Below, piece after piece: positions 49,492-60,383 of a DNA stretch of 64,000 nucleotides; position 1 is the first letter of the stretch; each line of letters begins with the position of its first letter. The stretch comes from Bradysia coprophila. Taxonomy: Eukaryota; Arthropoda; Insecta; Diptera; Sciaridae. The notes under the pieces were generated by a model, which worked only from the letters and a program-made list of their open reading frames with translations, had not been told where the DNA came from and ran no database searches. The translations under genes were made by a program, and so were the position numbers. The DNA lies in contig NW_023503409.1 in assembly GCF_014529535.1 (NCBI RefSeq), forward strand, positions 5,580,390 to 5,644,389. Reading direction: 5' to 3'.

Positions 49492-52250
49492 TGCAGTTGC
49501 TCTCTAGGCATATGTTTAATTTTTTGTTAAATTGAAAGGAAAGAAAATTTTTTAAATTAATTTCATTGTGCTAGGGTACATGCATATGATAATGAAAACT
49601 GATATTTATTTTAAAAGCAGAAAACAACAAGAGGATTCGAAAAGCAAAGCAAAAAAAAATTATTTAAATTTCTTTTCACTTTTGTTTCGTATATCGATAA
49701 CTTTTTGCAGACCTTATTTTTTAATTGTTGTTGATTTGTCGATCTTGATATAATTATAGCTAATGTACTGTCGAAAAATACTATTCTAAAGAAAGGAAAC
49801 AATTTAGACAAAAGAACGATATGAAGAAATGATTTAATTTATAAAAATTATTAATTTATTTTTGTTTTAGTTGTTTACAATACATGAACGATGAATAAAT
49901 GGAGGAGTGAACACAGTTGTGAAAAGAAACAAAAAACAAAAAGAAAATGATGAAAAGAGGGAATCCTAGATCGATATAACAAATTTGTGTAGCTAGAATT
50001 TTCTCTTCATTAATTGATGGGCGACAGAATTTCCATCATTTCATTTTGTAGTATTTCGAGAGAAAAAAAGAAAAGAAAAAAGACAACGAAATTCGGATTT
50101 ATTTTATGCAGGGAATCCTGACGGTATGTCTTTGAACGGTGCGGTGTTTTTTTTTTCAGTGCATTTAATTTTATTGTTTTTATGGAAAAATGGAAAATTA
50201 ATGGTTTTTCTCAAGTGATAAAAGAAAAGTAATGAGAAAATAATTCTAATTTCGGAAACGGAGAAAGACGAGATATTCTTTTGATAAGTTAAGCTATACT
50301 ACATTGTGCACTCAAAACAGTTGTTAAATTATTTTCTTTTTCTTGTTTTGAACGGAAAAATAATTTAAGATCTCCTCTCCTTACACTTAAACGATTTTTT
50401 TTTCTTTTTTTAAATAAAATTTAAATTATTTACGTTTTTGTTTCATTTTTAATCCGATTATGTTTTACCCGCCTGCAGCAATTCCTATCCGAGTGAGATA
50501 TTAATTGGGAGTGTGTGTCGAGACGTGAAAAATTCTTACCTTTAGCGCCCAGCCTATACTACGGGTCACTTTTACTTAAGTCGAAAATCGACGATGTCAA
50601 ATTGTTCCTCTTTGTTATTGTTTTTCTTCAATGACCCGAGAAATCGATATTTTCTTGAAAATATTTCAATGCCAACGTGCGAACCTTCAGTATTATTTTC
50701 TAGGAATCACAAGCGAACAATATTAAAACTGACAGGAGAATTCAGTACCGGATTGGCTCGAAAAAGCCCATCGAAGCTCCATGCAACTCAATTTAAAAAG
50801 GCCCACAAACTAAAAATTCTCATACAAAAACCCAAAAGGCCCATCGGGAATCCCTCGAATTCACCGTATGGCCAGTCCGGGCCTGGGAGAATTTACTCTT
50901 ACACCGTATCCGAATGAAGAGTTACATCGATAAGAAATAGAACACAGAGCTTTTTACTAACGTGTTAACACCAAGATGTTATGTACAACAGTGAGATCCT
51001 CCTTTTTTACAAATGTCAATTTACGCACTTGTGCGTAAATATGAAAATCCATTTACGCACTACTTTGATCGCACTGCTGTACATAAAGAAACATTTCGGT
51101 CGTGGCTCATTGGAGGCCAAACATAACTCGCTTGGTATTTGTTCATTGGAGGACAAACAGAAGATAATTATTTACAAAAACTCGCTTGGATGATTTATTC
51201 TAAATTTTTCTTGCCTAATCAAGTAAAAAATTGAAATAAATTCAATTTCCACTCCGTTTGCGTGACAGTTCTTTTGTTCTATTTTACAACTGTCATGTAG
51301 ACGGAGGCTAAACGGAGTGCTCTTTTTAAGTGGAAACTATACTTAAAACATCCTCAAAGTGATTTAAAGTAAATTTTCCCGTTTTCTGTGTGTCAGAGTC
51401 AATTGTTTTTAATTAAAAAAAAAACTCTTTAAAATCGTTACTAGTCGTTACCCTGTTCGGCTGCAACACATTTTCAATCGTAGTGAAAATTCTCGAGTAA
51501 TTGTCATCCGTGAGACCGTAAACGATCACACACCCATCATTAAGTCTCACAGATTTTATTTGTCCTTTTTATGTTTGGTTTTGTTTTTCTTTTATTTTTT
51601 TACAAATTGCCTTCCATGGTTTGCTGGAGTACGAAAGACTTACGAATTTTGTCGGAAATGTAGATTAGGTGTATGCAACGGTATCGATAAAATAAAACAG
51701 AAAATTTGATTGGAATTTATTGGCGATAATTCGGGCTTCGGTCTTCACTTATATACTCCATATCAATGAAGACAAAATTGAGACTAATTTTAATTAGAAA
51801 TAATGTGATGGTAACAGTGGTATGTGGTAAAGAGAGAAAAACTACATTTTTTTATGTTAGATAGGTAGAACGAACGCACGGACAGAAATTTTACGTTTTT
51901 TTAACCATTGCCATGAACTTTTAAGAGTGACTATAAAATCGTCGGATGCAGCAGGATTATGTTAAAAAATTAACAATGTGTTTGCAAAGGTTTTGAGAAA
52001 TGACGAATAACTTTTTCCTGAGTTGCGTAAAGATCTTTTTATAAATACCGAGTGCCATAATTACAAGCGTTCAGCAATGTTCCGGTTACAGTGAAATTGC
52101 CTTATCCTAAATAAAAAGAAGTTAAGATAATAAACTTCCTCTTCCTTCTGGCGCCCATCTAATTTTATTTCGTAAATACAATAATCAAACGTTTTCCAAT
52201 TTACTTCTAAGACGACAGTTGAAATTCCTATGAAACAAAAAAATTTATTA
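49492..52250. other. Intergenic region after SCaMC
   Basis: The first part is probably SCaMC 3' UTR and the last part is the 3' flank of the secreted-protein gene. The open frame at 50594-50917 (107 codons, basic, with IQKPKRPIGNPSNSPYGQSG) has no match I recognise and no supporting splice or promoter context. A small inverted repeat is at 51247-51330. Near 51085-51190 the motif CATTGGAGG(C/A)CAAACA ... ACTCGCTTGG occurs twice. Confidence 0.45.
51247..51330. repeat. Short inverted repeat
   Basis: TTCCACTCCGTTT and GTGACAGTT on the left pair with AACTGTCA and AAACGGAGTG on the right, with gaps. Probably a MITE remnant. Confidence 0.45.
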
Positions 52251-53882
52251 CTAACTGATATTGGATGAGCTGGAGCTGTAACTGTAGCTAGAACTGGAGC
52301 CTGAACTGGAGCCAGAACTAGAGCCAGAACTGGAGCCAGAACTGGAGCCAGAACTGGAGGTGGAGGTGGAGCCGCTAAAGCTGGAATGGCCTACAGTCAT
52401 CAAACCGCCTTTACACTCATACTCTTTGTCAAAATAATCTTCAATTTGAAGGCTTTCTAGAATCCATTCAAATTTACTAAGTTCATTTTCATCCAAGTCC
52501 GAAGTTGTCACCTTATTTTTACGTCCAACGCGTAAATATTCTTCACTTGCGGAACTTTTAATACGAAAATTGTAAGTATCCACAGTTTCAATAATCCATG
52601 ATGTGTGAGAATTCATTGAATAGGCATTTGATGAACCCGTTACATACCACTCCTCGTGAACATCACACAATTTCGTTCCAATTGTCCTGCGATCTTTGTC
52701 ATAGATTTCTACACTTTTTTCATGATGTCGACTTGAAAAATCGACTGTCCAAATTGAATTTCGGTTTGAACTCATGAAAATTCGAGGAGGTGTCGGCGTT
52801 GAATAATAATTGGTTGGTTTTTCTGTCATATCCAAATATTGCTGATCATACGCGTTTTTAATGTAAAATTGTGACTGTGACAATAGTTTCCTTAAAATGC
52901 CATTCTTTGGAAGTGTTTTCAATTTCGCAAACAACTGGCGGCGTAGGTAACACGTTCTATTGCTTGGTGAGGCGTCGTAAATGAAAGCCGACAATTCGTT
53001 TTTTATTTGCGGTATAGCCAGCGAGGTATAGTTCATTCGATTGTTCGTCTCTAATTCCATAACAAACTGAAGAAGTAGTTCCATCGAATATCTTTCCGAC
53101 AGCTCATTCCACAGTTGCGCTATTTTATTTGGATAGGTTAAACAAATCCGTTTGATCAAATAGTCAAAATGAACCATTGGTGGACCACAATCAAAAAACG
53201 AGGGTTTTGGCTTAAAAGATTGAATGAGATCATCTATTGACGATTCTGTGTTATGCAACAAAGTTTGGAAGTCTGCGTCTGTGATGATTGATTCGTCTTG
53301 ACTAATGTAGTGTTGTAGATTTAGAAACAGTGATATTTTCTGACTGGTTGTTGTATTAAATGTAATTTCATTAAACAACGTTTGATATCCTACCAGTTTC
53401 CAACTTGCATTAGGCGATTGATTCACAAACTTTAACAACTTCAAGAAACCACTATCAAAGCAACTGTTTAATTCAGCAATACCGGCAGTACCATAATATA
53501 ATATGGATGCTTTCCTGAAATACTTCTCTACACTTCGTTTGATGATTTTTTCCATTAATGGCTCACCGGCCGGATTCAAATTCTTCAGAAAGTCCCATAG
53601 AAATTCTAAGTTTCCTTCTTCAATTTCAGTCAGTGCTACCCTGATGGAAGCCTCTTCCAATAGTACGAGTTGAAGCTGAGTGAGACTTGTCGTATTGTTG
53701 TTTTTGTAACATTTCTCGTTTCCTCCACTTATGCTTGTCGACGTAGTGCCTTCTAATTCATTTATATTTAAGGGACTATCAGTGGAATTCAGTTGTTGAA
53801 ATTGATTGGTTGTATGCGTTTCCTGAGTTGTTATTAACTGGATCGTTATGGTGATTATAATAAGTCCGTGTAGAAAACTCAT
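52251..53882 (-). CDS. Secreted protein of unrecognised family, paralogue A (serine-rich tail)
   Basis: Intronless gene, 543 aa. A signal peptide is evident: MSFLHGLIIITITIQLITTQ. The ATG at 53882 is preceded in frame by a TAG, so the start is firm. Residues about 70-320 form a helix-rich region (TQLQLVLLEEASIRVALTEI; WKLVGYQTLFNEITFNTTTS) with several N-x-S/T sequons (including NQS, NTT, NYT) and scattered cysteines. Residues about 345-490 hold short repeated beta-type segments (FYIKNAYDQQYLDM, RIFMSSNRNSIWTV, YNFRIKSSASEEYLRVG, SKFEWILES) that resemble a beta-trefoil (ricin-B or fascin type); this is a guess. After the CKGG motif the protein ends in a Ser/Gly tail (SSG repeats, then SYSYSSSSSNIS) coded by a 12-bp tandem repeat. 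A possible AATAAA follows the TAG stop immediately. Function unknown. The sister gene is at 56623-58005. Confidence 0.85.
   Translation of the reverse strand: MSFLHGLIIITITIQLITTQETHTTNQFQQLNSTDSPLNINELEGTTSTSISGGNEKCYKNNNTTSLTQLQLVLLEEASIRVALTEIEEGNLEFLWDFLKNLNPAGEPLMEKIIKRSVEKYFRKASILYYGTAGIAELNSCFDSGFLKLLKFVNQSPNASWKLVGYQTLFNEITFNTTTSQKISLFLNLQHYISQDESIITDADFQTLLHNTESSIDDLIQSFKPKPSFFDCGPPMVHFDYLIKRICLTYPNKIAQLWNELSERYSMELLLQFVMELETNNRMNYTSLAIPQIKNELSAFIYDASPSNRTCYLRRQLFAKLKTLPKNGILRKLLSQSQFYIKNAYDQQYLDMTEKPTNYYSTPTPPRIFMSSNRNSIWTVDFSSRHHEKSVEIYDKDRRTIGTKLCDVHEEWYVTGSSNAYSMNSHTSWIIETVDTYNFRIKSSASEEYLRVGRKNKVTTSDLDENELSKFEWILESLQIEDYFDKEYECKGGLMTVGHSSFSGSTSTSSSGSSSGSSSGSSSGSSSGSSSSYSYSSSSSNIS
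52285..52365. repeat. 12-bp coding tandem repeat (GGAGCCAGAACT)n
   Basis: About six copies of GGAGCC(A/T)GAACT on the plus strand encode the repeated Ser-Ser-Gly-Ser units of the C-terminal tail of the minus-strand gene. Copy number is likely to vary between individuals. The paralogue at 56.6 kb lacks it. Confidence 0.85.
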
Positions 53883-54935
53883 TTTCTGCTAGACTTTTTG
53901 CACCACACTACACGGAGTTCAAACACTGACTGTTGTCCGAAAACTAGCAATTATGTCGTTCAGAGATTATTTTGAGTTATCATCAACACTTGACCTGACC
54001 TTTCTCTAATTTTTTTGCTCACAAAAGCACAGATTTGTTTTATTAAACTGTTCGGGAATCACTGTTTTGAGACCATTGTGTTTATTATTATCTTAGAAGT
54101 TGTGGTCAAGCCACACACATTTGAAACGTTTTCGTTGCTAGTGAAGTAATGAGTCCCTCACGGTGTATGCCATACTTGGCAAAATGAAAAGTTTCAAACA
54201 AACAAGATAAATTACAAGTCATTTTGCATAAAAAATTCGTAAAATATTTTTGTCCGTGTGTAGAATTGTATTTTATAACTTCTTTTTTGTTTTTTTAAGA
54301 GACCTAAGAACGTAACAGATTCAATTTCTCATTTATAACTTCAGTTATTGCTTGCTGTATTTGTACTTCGATTTCTGTTCTAATTTAACCTTATAGAAAC
54401 GTTGAGCGTAAGAAAGATACACTAAGCAGGTATTATCGCTTATTATTATAACGCTACAACGACTAGCCGTTTCTAAAAGGTTAACAATGTAATGTAAATA
54501 TTAGATAATTTCAAAAATTATTGTGAAAACAGTTTCGTTGAATAAAAAAGAAAAAATCGCATGAATCTAAAAACTAAACAATGCCACTAGGTTAAAGAGA
54601 ATTAACTAAGTTTGTTTTTAATAATTAAACTATTCTTCGCTTGCCATAGTTTTACTGCAGCCTAAAAATTTATTTAAAATAACTTTGCGGCAACCAAGTG
54701 TATAACTCTTCATATATAAATAGAGCGTTGAATTTATTTTCGAATTATATTTAGGTAGGAACAGAACAAATTTTTAACATCTCTTAAATGTTGATTAAGA
54801 TTCAAATGTTTCCAATTTTTAAGCGTATTTTTAATGAAGTAAATCTTGTTGTAACCGACTCAAATGAAAATTGATTAAAGTTAATTGGAACTGCCAAAAA
54901 TACAGTCTTCAGTTGTTTTATTATCCTACACATGC

Positions 54936-56341
54936 TTCAATCAATGCATATCCTACAAAAACCTCAAAAGAGTAGTAGGTGACACAATCGAAATACAATG
55001 AGTTTGTGCCTTCCATAAAAATCATCAAATTGATAGACAATTATCCTATCTTAAGTCTCATTGCCTTAAATTCTTGAGAATCCAGAGAAGATAAGTTTTT
55101 GCAAGTTAATTAACATAATTAAAATCATTGTTTTGTGACTTCACCTTTACACCTTTTACCAGTGCAGGACTTTCCTCATGGCTAACATAGACTAAGCCCA
55201 CTTCGACTGAGAAAAAGCGGCGTTGGACTTATAAATGTTTAAAAAAAAGTTTTTGTTGGAGCCTATAATCATACTCTGGCCGTGACTTTCGCCTTCATCC
55301 CTAAACGATCACCCATCTTATTATCCACGGTTTGTTTGAAACGAGGTTAAATAGGGACCGCCGACCACCAATAATTTTTTTTCATATTTATAATGACTGA
55401 TGGACAAATTTTATAATTTCGTTTTTGATTGCTCCAGATTTGCGAGTAGAGAGACTTCGATTGAAAAACTGAATCATCAACGGTACTTGATGCGGATCAA
55501 AAATTGCATGTTTGTTATAGTTGTAGAGCTTAGTCTTCAGGCTACAATATTAGCAAAAAAATCGGTTTAAAATAAAGCTGCCAGAAAGGTCCAGAAGTGT
55601 CCAAATTTCACCGGAAAAAGGGTAGCGGAAAAAGTAACTTCTCTGAAAATGTACCATAAAAGACCACTTTCAAAAAAATTTTGTCGCTATTCGAAAGAGC
55701 TTATTAGCTGCGTCTAGAATCAATCTTAACTGTCTGGCTCGGTCACTTTGTCAAGGATATATTACGCGGTATATCTTAGAATTGTTCCCTTTACCAATCC
55801 CAATTTAAATATCTGCTCAGGCTGTACCTGATTGCTTGCGGTAGTCGCATCCACTGGTTCTCAGAAATGGCCCAGGGTATTGTGTTAATTTTTTCCTGTG
55901 TTCTTGTTCATCACTCATAATAAATATGGAAAAAAATTATTGGTGGTCGGTCCCTATTTAATATCGTTTCAAATCAACCGTGTAATTCTTACCGATTTTC
56001 TTTGTCCTTCTTCGTTAAAATTGATGTTTTCTTGTCTTCTCTTTTAGTTCTGTTTGATTTTCGTTTCTTTTTTAATTAATTTTACTTTTCCTATCAAGCT
56101 ATGTACTGCCTTTGCCTTAGGTGTGAAGTAGTTATTTACGGATGTGTCTTGGACGATTGAGCTGTAGACCGAAGAATCTGAGTTGCACTGGTCCACATAT
56201 AAATGACTTCAACGGCTGCATATTAGATAACGCCACCCCTACAATTAGTATGTTTTCCAGAAAATATAGTGTTGTGCCATTGGTCGATTACATTGCTAAT
56301 CACGTCGAATAAATGCTAGCCTAGTAATTACGAATATTTAA
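54936..56341. other. Spacer between the two duplicated units
   Basis: Noncoding. It contains the 657-bp MITE (55326-55982), listed separately, and flanking AT-rich sequence. No gene was recognised. Confidence 0.5.
55326..55982. mobile_element. 657-bp MITE with terminal inverted repeats of about 70 bp
   Basis: The left end CACGGTTTGTTTGAAACGAG then TTAAATAGGGACCGCCGACC is inverted at the right end (GGTCGGTCCCTATTTAATAT then CGTTTCAAATCAACCGTG), with a few mismatches over about 70 bp. The poly-T/poly-A tracts with CATATTTAT also pair. No transposase is coded. A truncated relative is at 28932-29090. The element sits between the two copies of the segmental duplication. Confidence 0.85.
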
Positions 56342-59230
56342 TAATGTTTCGGAGACAGTGACTTAGATTCGCTTCAAATCCTATCTGTTTCATCTTAAAT
56401 AAAAAGGAGTTAAGAGAATAAAACTGTTCTTCTTTCTAACAGTACAGTTAATTTTATTTCGTAAAAACAATAATCAAAAGTTTATCAATTCACATCTTAG
56501 ACGATAGTTGAAATTCATACATGAAATAAAAATGCTTTTCATTAACTGATATTGGACGTTTGGGCCGCAATTAAGTTTATGAGCAACACTAATGCCGAGA
56601 AAATTATGGATTCCAATGAATGTTAATAAATGTTGCGAGAATCTTCTTTGCACTCGTACTCTTTGTCGAAGAAATCTGTAATTTCAATGATTTCTAGAAT
56701 CCATTCAAATTTACTAAGTTCATTTTCATCCAAGTTCGAAGTCGTAACCTTATTTCCACTTCCAACACGTAAGTATTTTCCACTTGCGGAACTTTTAAAT
56801 CGGAATTTATCAGCCTCAACAATTTCAATAATCCATGTTACGTCAGATCCATCAGATCCCGTTAGATACCACTCCTCATGGATATCACATCTTTTCATTC
56901 CAATTTTCTTGCGATCTTTGTCATAGATCTCTACCTTCTCTGGATACTGTGAAATGTGGACTGTCCAAATTGAATTCCGGCTTGAACTCATGAAAATTCG
57001 TCTTTCTGCTATATCCAAATATTGCTGATCGTTCACATTTTTAATGTAAAATTCTTTCTGACCCAACAGTTTCCTTAAAGTGCCATTCTTTGGAAGAGTT
57101 TTTAATTTCGCATGTAATTGACGGTGTAGGTAGCACGTCGTATTGTATGGTAACCTATTGTTGTACATATAATAATCTAATTCATTTAATTCACCATTTA
57201 TTGCCGATATAGCCACTGAAGTATAATTCATTCGATTGTTATTCTCTAATACCGTTACAAACTGAAGAAGTCTTTCCAAGGAATATTCATACAATATGAT
57301 GTTTTGCCACAGTTGCGCTATTTTATTTGGGTACGTTGAACAGATCCGTTGAATCAAATACTCAAAATGAATTATTGGTCTACAACTATAACTTGTATAC
57401 TTGAAATTGAGCTTTTGTGAAGATTGAATCAGATCATCTATAATCCGTTCTGTGTTATTCAGCAACGCTTTAAAGCCTGCGTCCGTATTGATTAATTCGT
57501 CTTGACTAATGTAATGTTGTAGACTTAAAAACAGTGATGTTTTCTGACTGGTTGTTGAATTTAATGTAATTTCATTAAACAATGTTTGATATCCTGTCAG
57601 TTTCCAACTGGCATTGGATGATTGATTCACGAACTTTAACAGTTTCAAGAAACCACTTTCGAAGCAACTGCTTAATTCATCAGGACCATAATATCGGGAT
57701 GCTTCAATGAAATTTTTCTCTACACTTTGCTTGATGATTTTTTCCATTATTTGTCCTTCGCGTGTATTTAAATTCTTCAAAAAGTCCCTTAGATAATCCA
57801 AGTTGTCTTCTTCAATTTCAGTTAGTGCTACTTTGATTGAAGCCTCTTCCAATAGTACGAGTTGAAGCTGAGTAAGACATGTCGTATTGTTGTCGTTGTC
57901 AATGCTTATCGACGTTGTAGCGCCTTCTATTTCACTTAAATCCTCTGCTGTTGCTAACTGGAGCGTTATGGCGATTAAAATTAGTCCATGTAACAGAAAA
58001 CTCATTTTAGAGTTAGACCTATAGTTCCACACTGCACAGATTTCAGAAACTGACTGTTGTCCGAAAATGTGCAATGCAATTATGTAGTCTAAAGATTATT
58101 TTTATCATCAACTCTTGACCTGCACTTTTTCTAATTTTTTGCTCGCAAAGCACAGATTTATTTAACAAAAATATTATGTAACTCAATGAGGTACACGAAA
58201 ACCACCATACTACTGTTCCTCTGGACAGTCCCTAACTAACGGCTCGGGATTGCTTCAGTTAACAAAGATCTACTTTACGTCATTTTTGTGAGTTAGCTTA
58301 TGAAACAGTTAAACTATGACACTGTGTGGAATGAAGATTGTTGGTCTTAGAATAAAATTGTTGTTTGAATTTAAAAGTTAATTTCAGTATAAAATCATTA
58401 ATTGAAAACTTTCAGTTTTTTCATTATGTGTCTGTATTTCGATCGAGATTTCGATTTCGAATTTAACCATCTATAATGTATGACATGGCAGTGTATAAAT
58501 GGGATAATACTCTTATTACAACCATTTCCGTGTAGCTTCTACTTTGATGGTATGTAAGGAGGATATGGTCATATTCCAGAATTTCCAAATAAACATTGTG
58601 TTGCTAAACTTTACGCCGACACCACCGTGAGCATTAACATAAGCTTTTATGCTGTCCTATTTTTATGATCCGGTAATACCCTCCTAAAATGTGCGTTCAC
58701 TGCATATCAGCACATTAACCATAGAACTTATTAGTATCGCTGTTGTCGATAAGAGGTTTCTAAAAGGTTAAGACTACAATGTAAGAATTAGATAATTTCA
58801 AAAATTGTTTTGAAAACTTTTTCGTTAAATAAAAACGAAAAGAATCTCATGAATCTAAAAACGAAACAAGGTTGAAAAGATGTAACTGAGGTGTTTACAG
58901 CAATAACACTTTGTTCCGATGCATTTCAAGCATAAGTGGTACTCTAAATAGAGTACTGAAACTGGACAAATTCAAATAAATAGTTTGTCTCACAAAACTT
59001 CCTTCGATCGGGATACAACTCGCACACAACGTACACAACTTTTCATGCAAAAAGGCCAAGTCATCGGACAACCTTCATTGGCCCCAAAGCATGAAAATAA
59101 ATAGAGTTGCGCTCTGTTGGAGTGTCGAAATTAATAAAGGTACACGAACAGAATAAAGTCAAATGATTCAAATGAAAATTGATTAAAGATAATTGCAACT
59201 GTCAGAAATACATACAGTCTTCAGTTATTT
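56342..59230. repeat. Segmental duplication, unit B
   Basis: Direct copy of 52074-54935 (see unit A for shared landmarks). Divergence is clear in noncoding parts, so the duplication is not very recent. Confidence 0.85.
56623..58005 (-). CDS. Secreted protein of unrecognised family, paralogue B (tail cut by a stop codon)
   Basis: Intronless gene, 460 aa from the ATG at 58005, which matches the paralogue start (MSFLLHGLILIAITLQLATA signal peptide). An upstream in-frame ATG at 58074 would add 23 residues ahead of the signal peptide and is unlikely. The helix-rich region (TQLQLVLLEEASIKVALTEI) and the C-terminal beta-type region (FYIKNVNDQQYLDIAE, RIFMSSSRNSIWTV, FRFKSSASGKYLRVGS, SKFEWILE) are colinear with paralogue A; A has small insertions such as NYYSTPTPP. 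The sequons NQS, NTT, NYT and NGT suggest glycosylation. After ECKEDSRNIY comes TAA at 56623-56625. The frame then stays open for 26 codons, including a hydrophobic stretch IIFSALVLLINLIAA, to end SNIS-stop at 56542, the same ending as paralogue A. The ancestral form therefore probably had a membrane or GPI tail. Function unknown. Confidence 0.82.
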   Translation of the reverse strand: MSFLLHGLILIAITLQLATAEDLSEIEGATTSISIDNDNNTTCLTQLQLVLLEEASIKVALTEIEEDNLDYLRDFLKNLNTREGQIMEKIIKQSVEKNFIEASRYYGPDELSSCFESGFLKLLKFVNQSSNASWKLTGYQTLFNEITLNSTTSQKTSLFLSLQHYISQDELINTDAGFKALLNNTERIIDDLIQSSQKLNFKYTSYSCRPIIHFEYLIQRICSTYPNKIAQLWQNIILYEYSLERLLQFVTVLENNNRMNYTSVAISAINGELNELDYYMYNNRLPYNTTCYLHRQLHAKLKTLPKNGTLRKLLGQKEFYIKNVNDQQYLDIAERRIFMSSSRNSIWTVHISQYPEKVEIYDKDRKKIGMKRCDIHEEWYLTGSDGSDVTWIIEIVEADKFRFKSSASGKYLRVGSGNKVTTSNLDENELSKFEWILEIIEITDFFDKEYECKEDSRNIY

Positions 59231-60383
59231 TATAACGTGAGTCTCATCCATAGAGGTCTTATCCAACCATACTACTTCACTTATTGCACATAATCAAAGT
59301 CGAGTTTTGCTAAGTATTTTTTGTTAGGAAAACCAGTTATCAAGACCAACAACTGTTGCTGTTACTATTATAACATAATGAGGAGATAATTGCAGAGATC
59401 ATTCACAAATCGTCCGAGTCAAATGTAAATCGAATAGGGAATTGGTGTAAATAAGACGTGTTCATACAGAAATACAAAACTGGAACTTATTGGAAGCTTT
59501 CGCGTAGCATTCATTAAGTTACTTTTTCATCATCCTGCAGATGAGGACGTTCATTTGCAAACTGTCACTTGAACATTTTTCAATATTTCATTCGTTAGAT
59601 ACAATTTTCTCAGCCAAACTGAAGTTATTAACTCTTAGCCATCCGTTTTTTTAATGAAATAAATATCGAAAGCAGTAAAATTGCACAGCAATTTGTCTCA
59701 TTGTGCCACTGAACGACACCTATCTTCGCAGATTTTTCCATAATTAAAAATTGGACTTGTGCGATAATTTACAATCGTAAGATGACTTCTACGATGTTTG
59801 TTTTTATTATCGTTTGACTTTACTATTTGTTGGACTTATTTCTGCTCTCGTTACTGAAACTTCTTTACATGGATTTGTATAAATAAAGTTAGATTTACGC
59901 ATGAACAACCTTGAAAGTTTCAAAAAGATTAGGTCTCGTTTTTATTCGTTTAACACATTTCTTAATCTCTTTCACAGACCCGCACGAACTTATTTAAGTT
60001 CGAAAGCTTATCGATAGACTGCTTTACATAACACGCGTCCACAATGTTACCCGTTTTGAAACTGCAAACGTACTGCGGTATATTGAGTAAATCTATTACT
60101 TCGGTTGTTCAAAGTATCGTCTAGGATTTGATACAAACACTTTTGAGTCATTTGTTTCAACATTCATTTTACTACATAAAACCACATTGACCATAGGTCA
60201 TCACAACTTTTGTTCTTGCAGTCCCTAACAGATGATTAGCCGATTTTGAAATGATTAGACTTACGAATGTTGATTCAAATTAACAATTACCATCCGAGCG
60301 TAACGCCGTTGCTGTTGTTCATAAAATTATCACCATCAAAAGTCTCTAATGAAAGATAGTTGCCAGCACACTTTCAACCGATA
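59231..60383. other. Intergenic region upstream of iodotyrosine deiodinase
   Basis: AT-rich and noncoding. The last few hundred bases should hold the promoter and 5' UTR of the deiodinase gene. No repeats or ORFs of note were found. Confidence 0.45.

Larger units (their letters stand above)
52074..54935. repeat. Segmental duplication, unit A
   Basis: This unit resembles 56342-59230 in the same orientation, through the 3' flank (AATTTTATTTCGTAAA, ACAATAATCAAA), the coding sequence, the promoter side (CTGACTGTTGTCCGAAAA, AGCACAGATTT) and far upstream (TTAGATAATTTCAAAAATT, CATGAATCTAAAAAC, AAATGAAAATTGATTAAAG). The offset grows from about 4268 to about 4295 bp, indicating small indels. Each copy contains one intronless secreted-protein gene. 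Confidence 0.85.

Noticed and set aside
50594-50917. 107-codon basic ORF downstream of SCaMC
   Set aside because: No homology recognised, no promoter or splice evidence, and possibly a repeat fragment.
58006-58074. Upstream ATG giving a 23-residue N-terminal extension of paralogue B
   Set aside because: It would bury the signal peptide. Paralogue A has an in-frame stop just upstream of the equivalent start.
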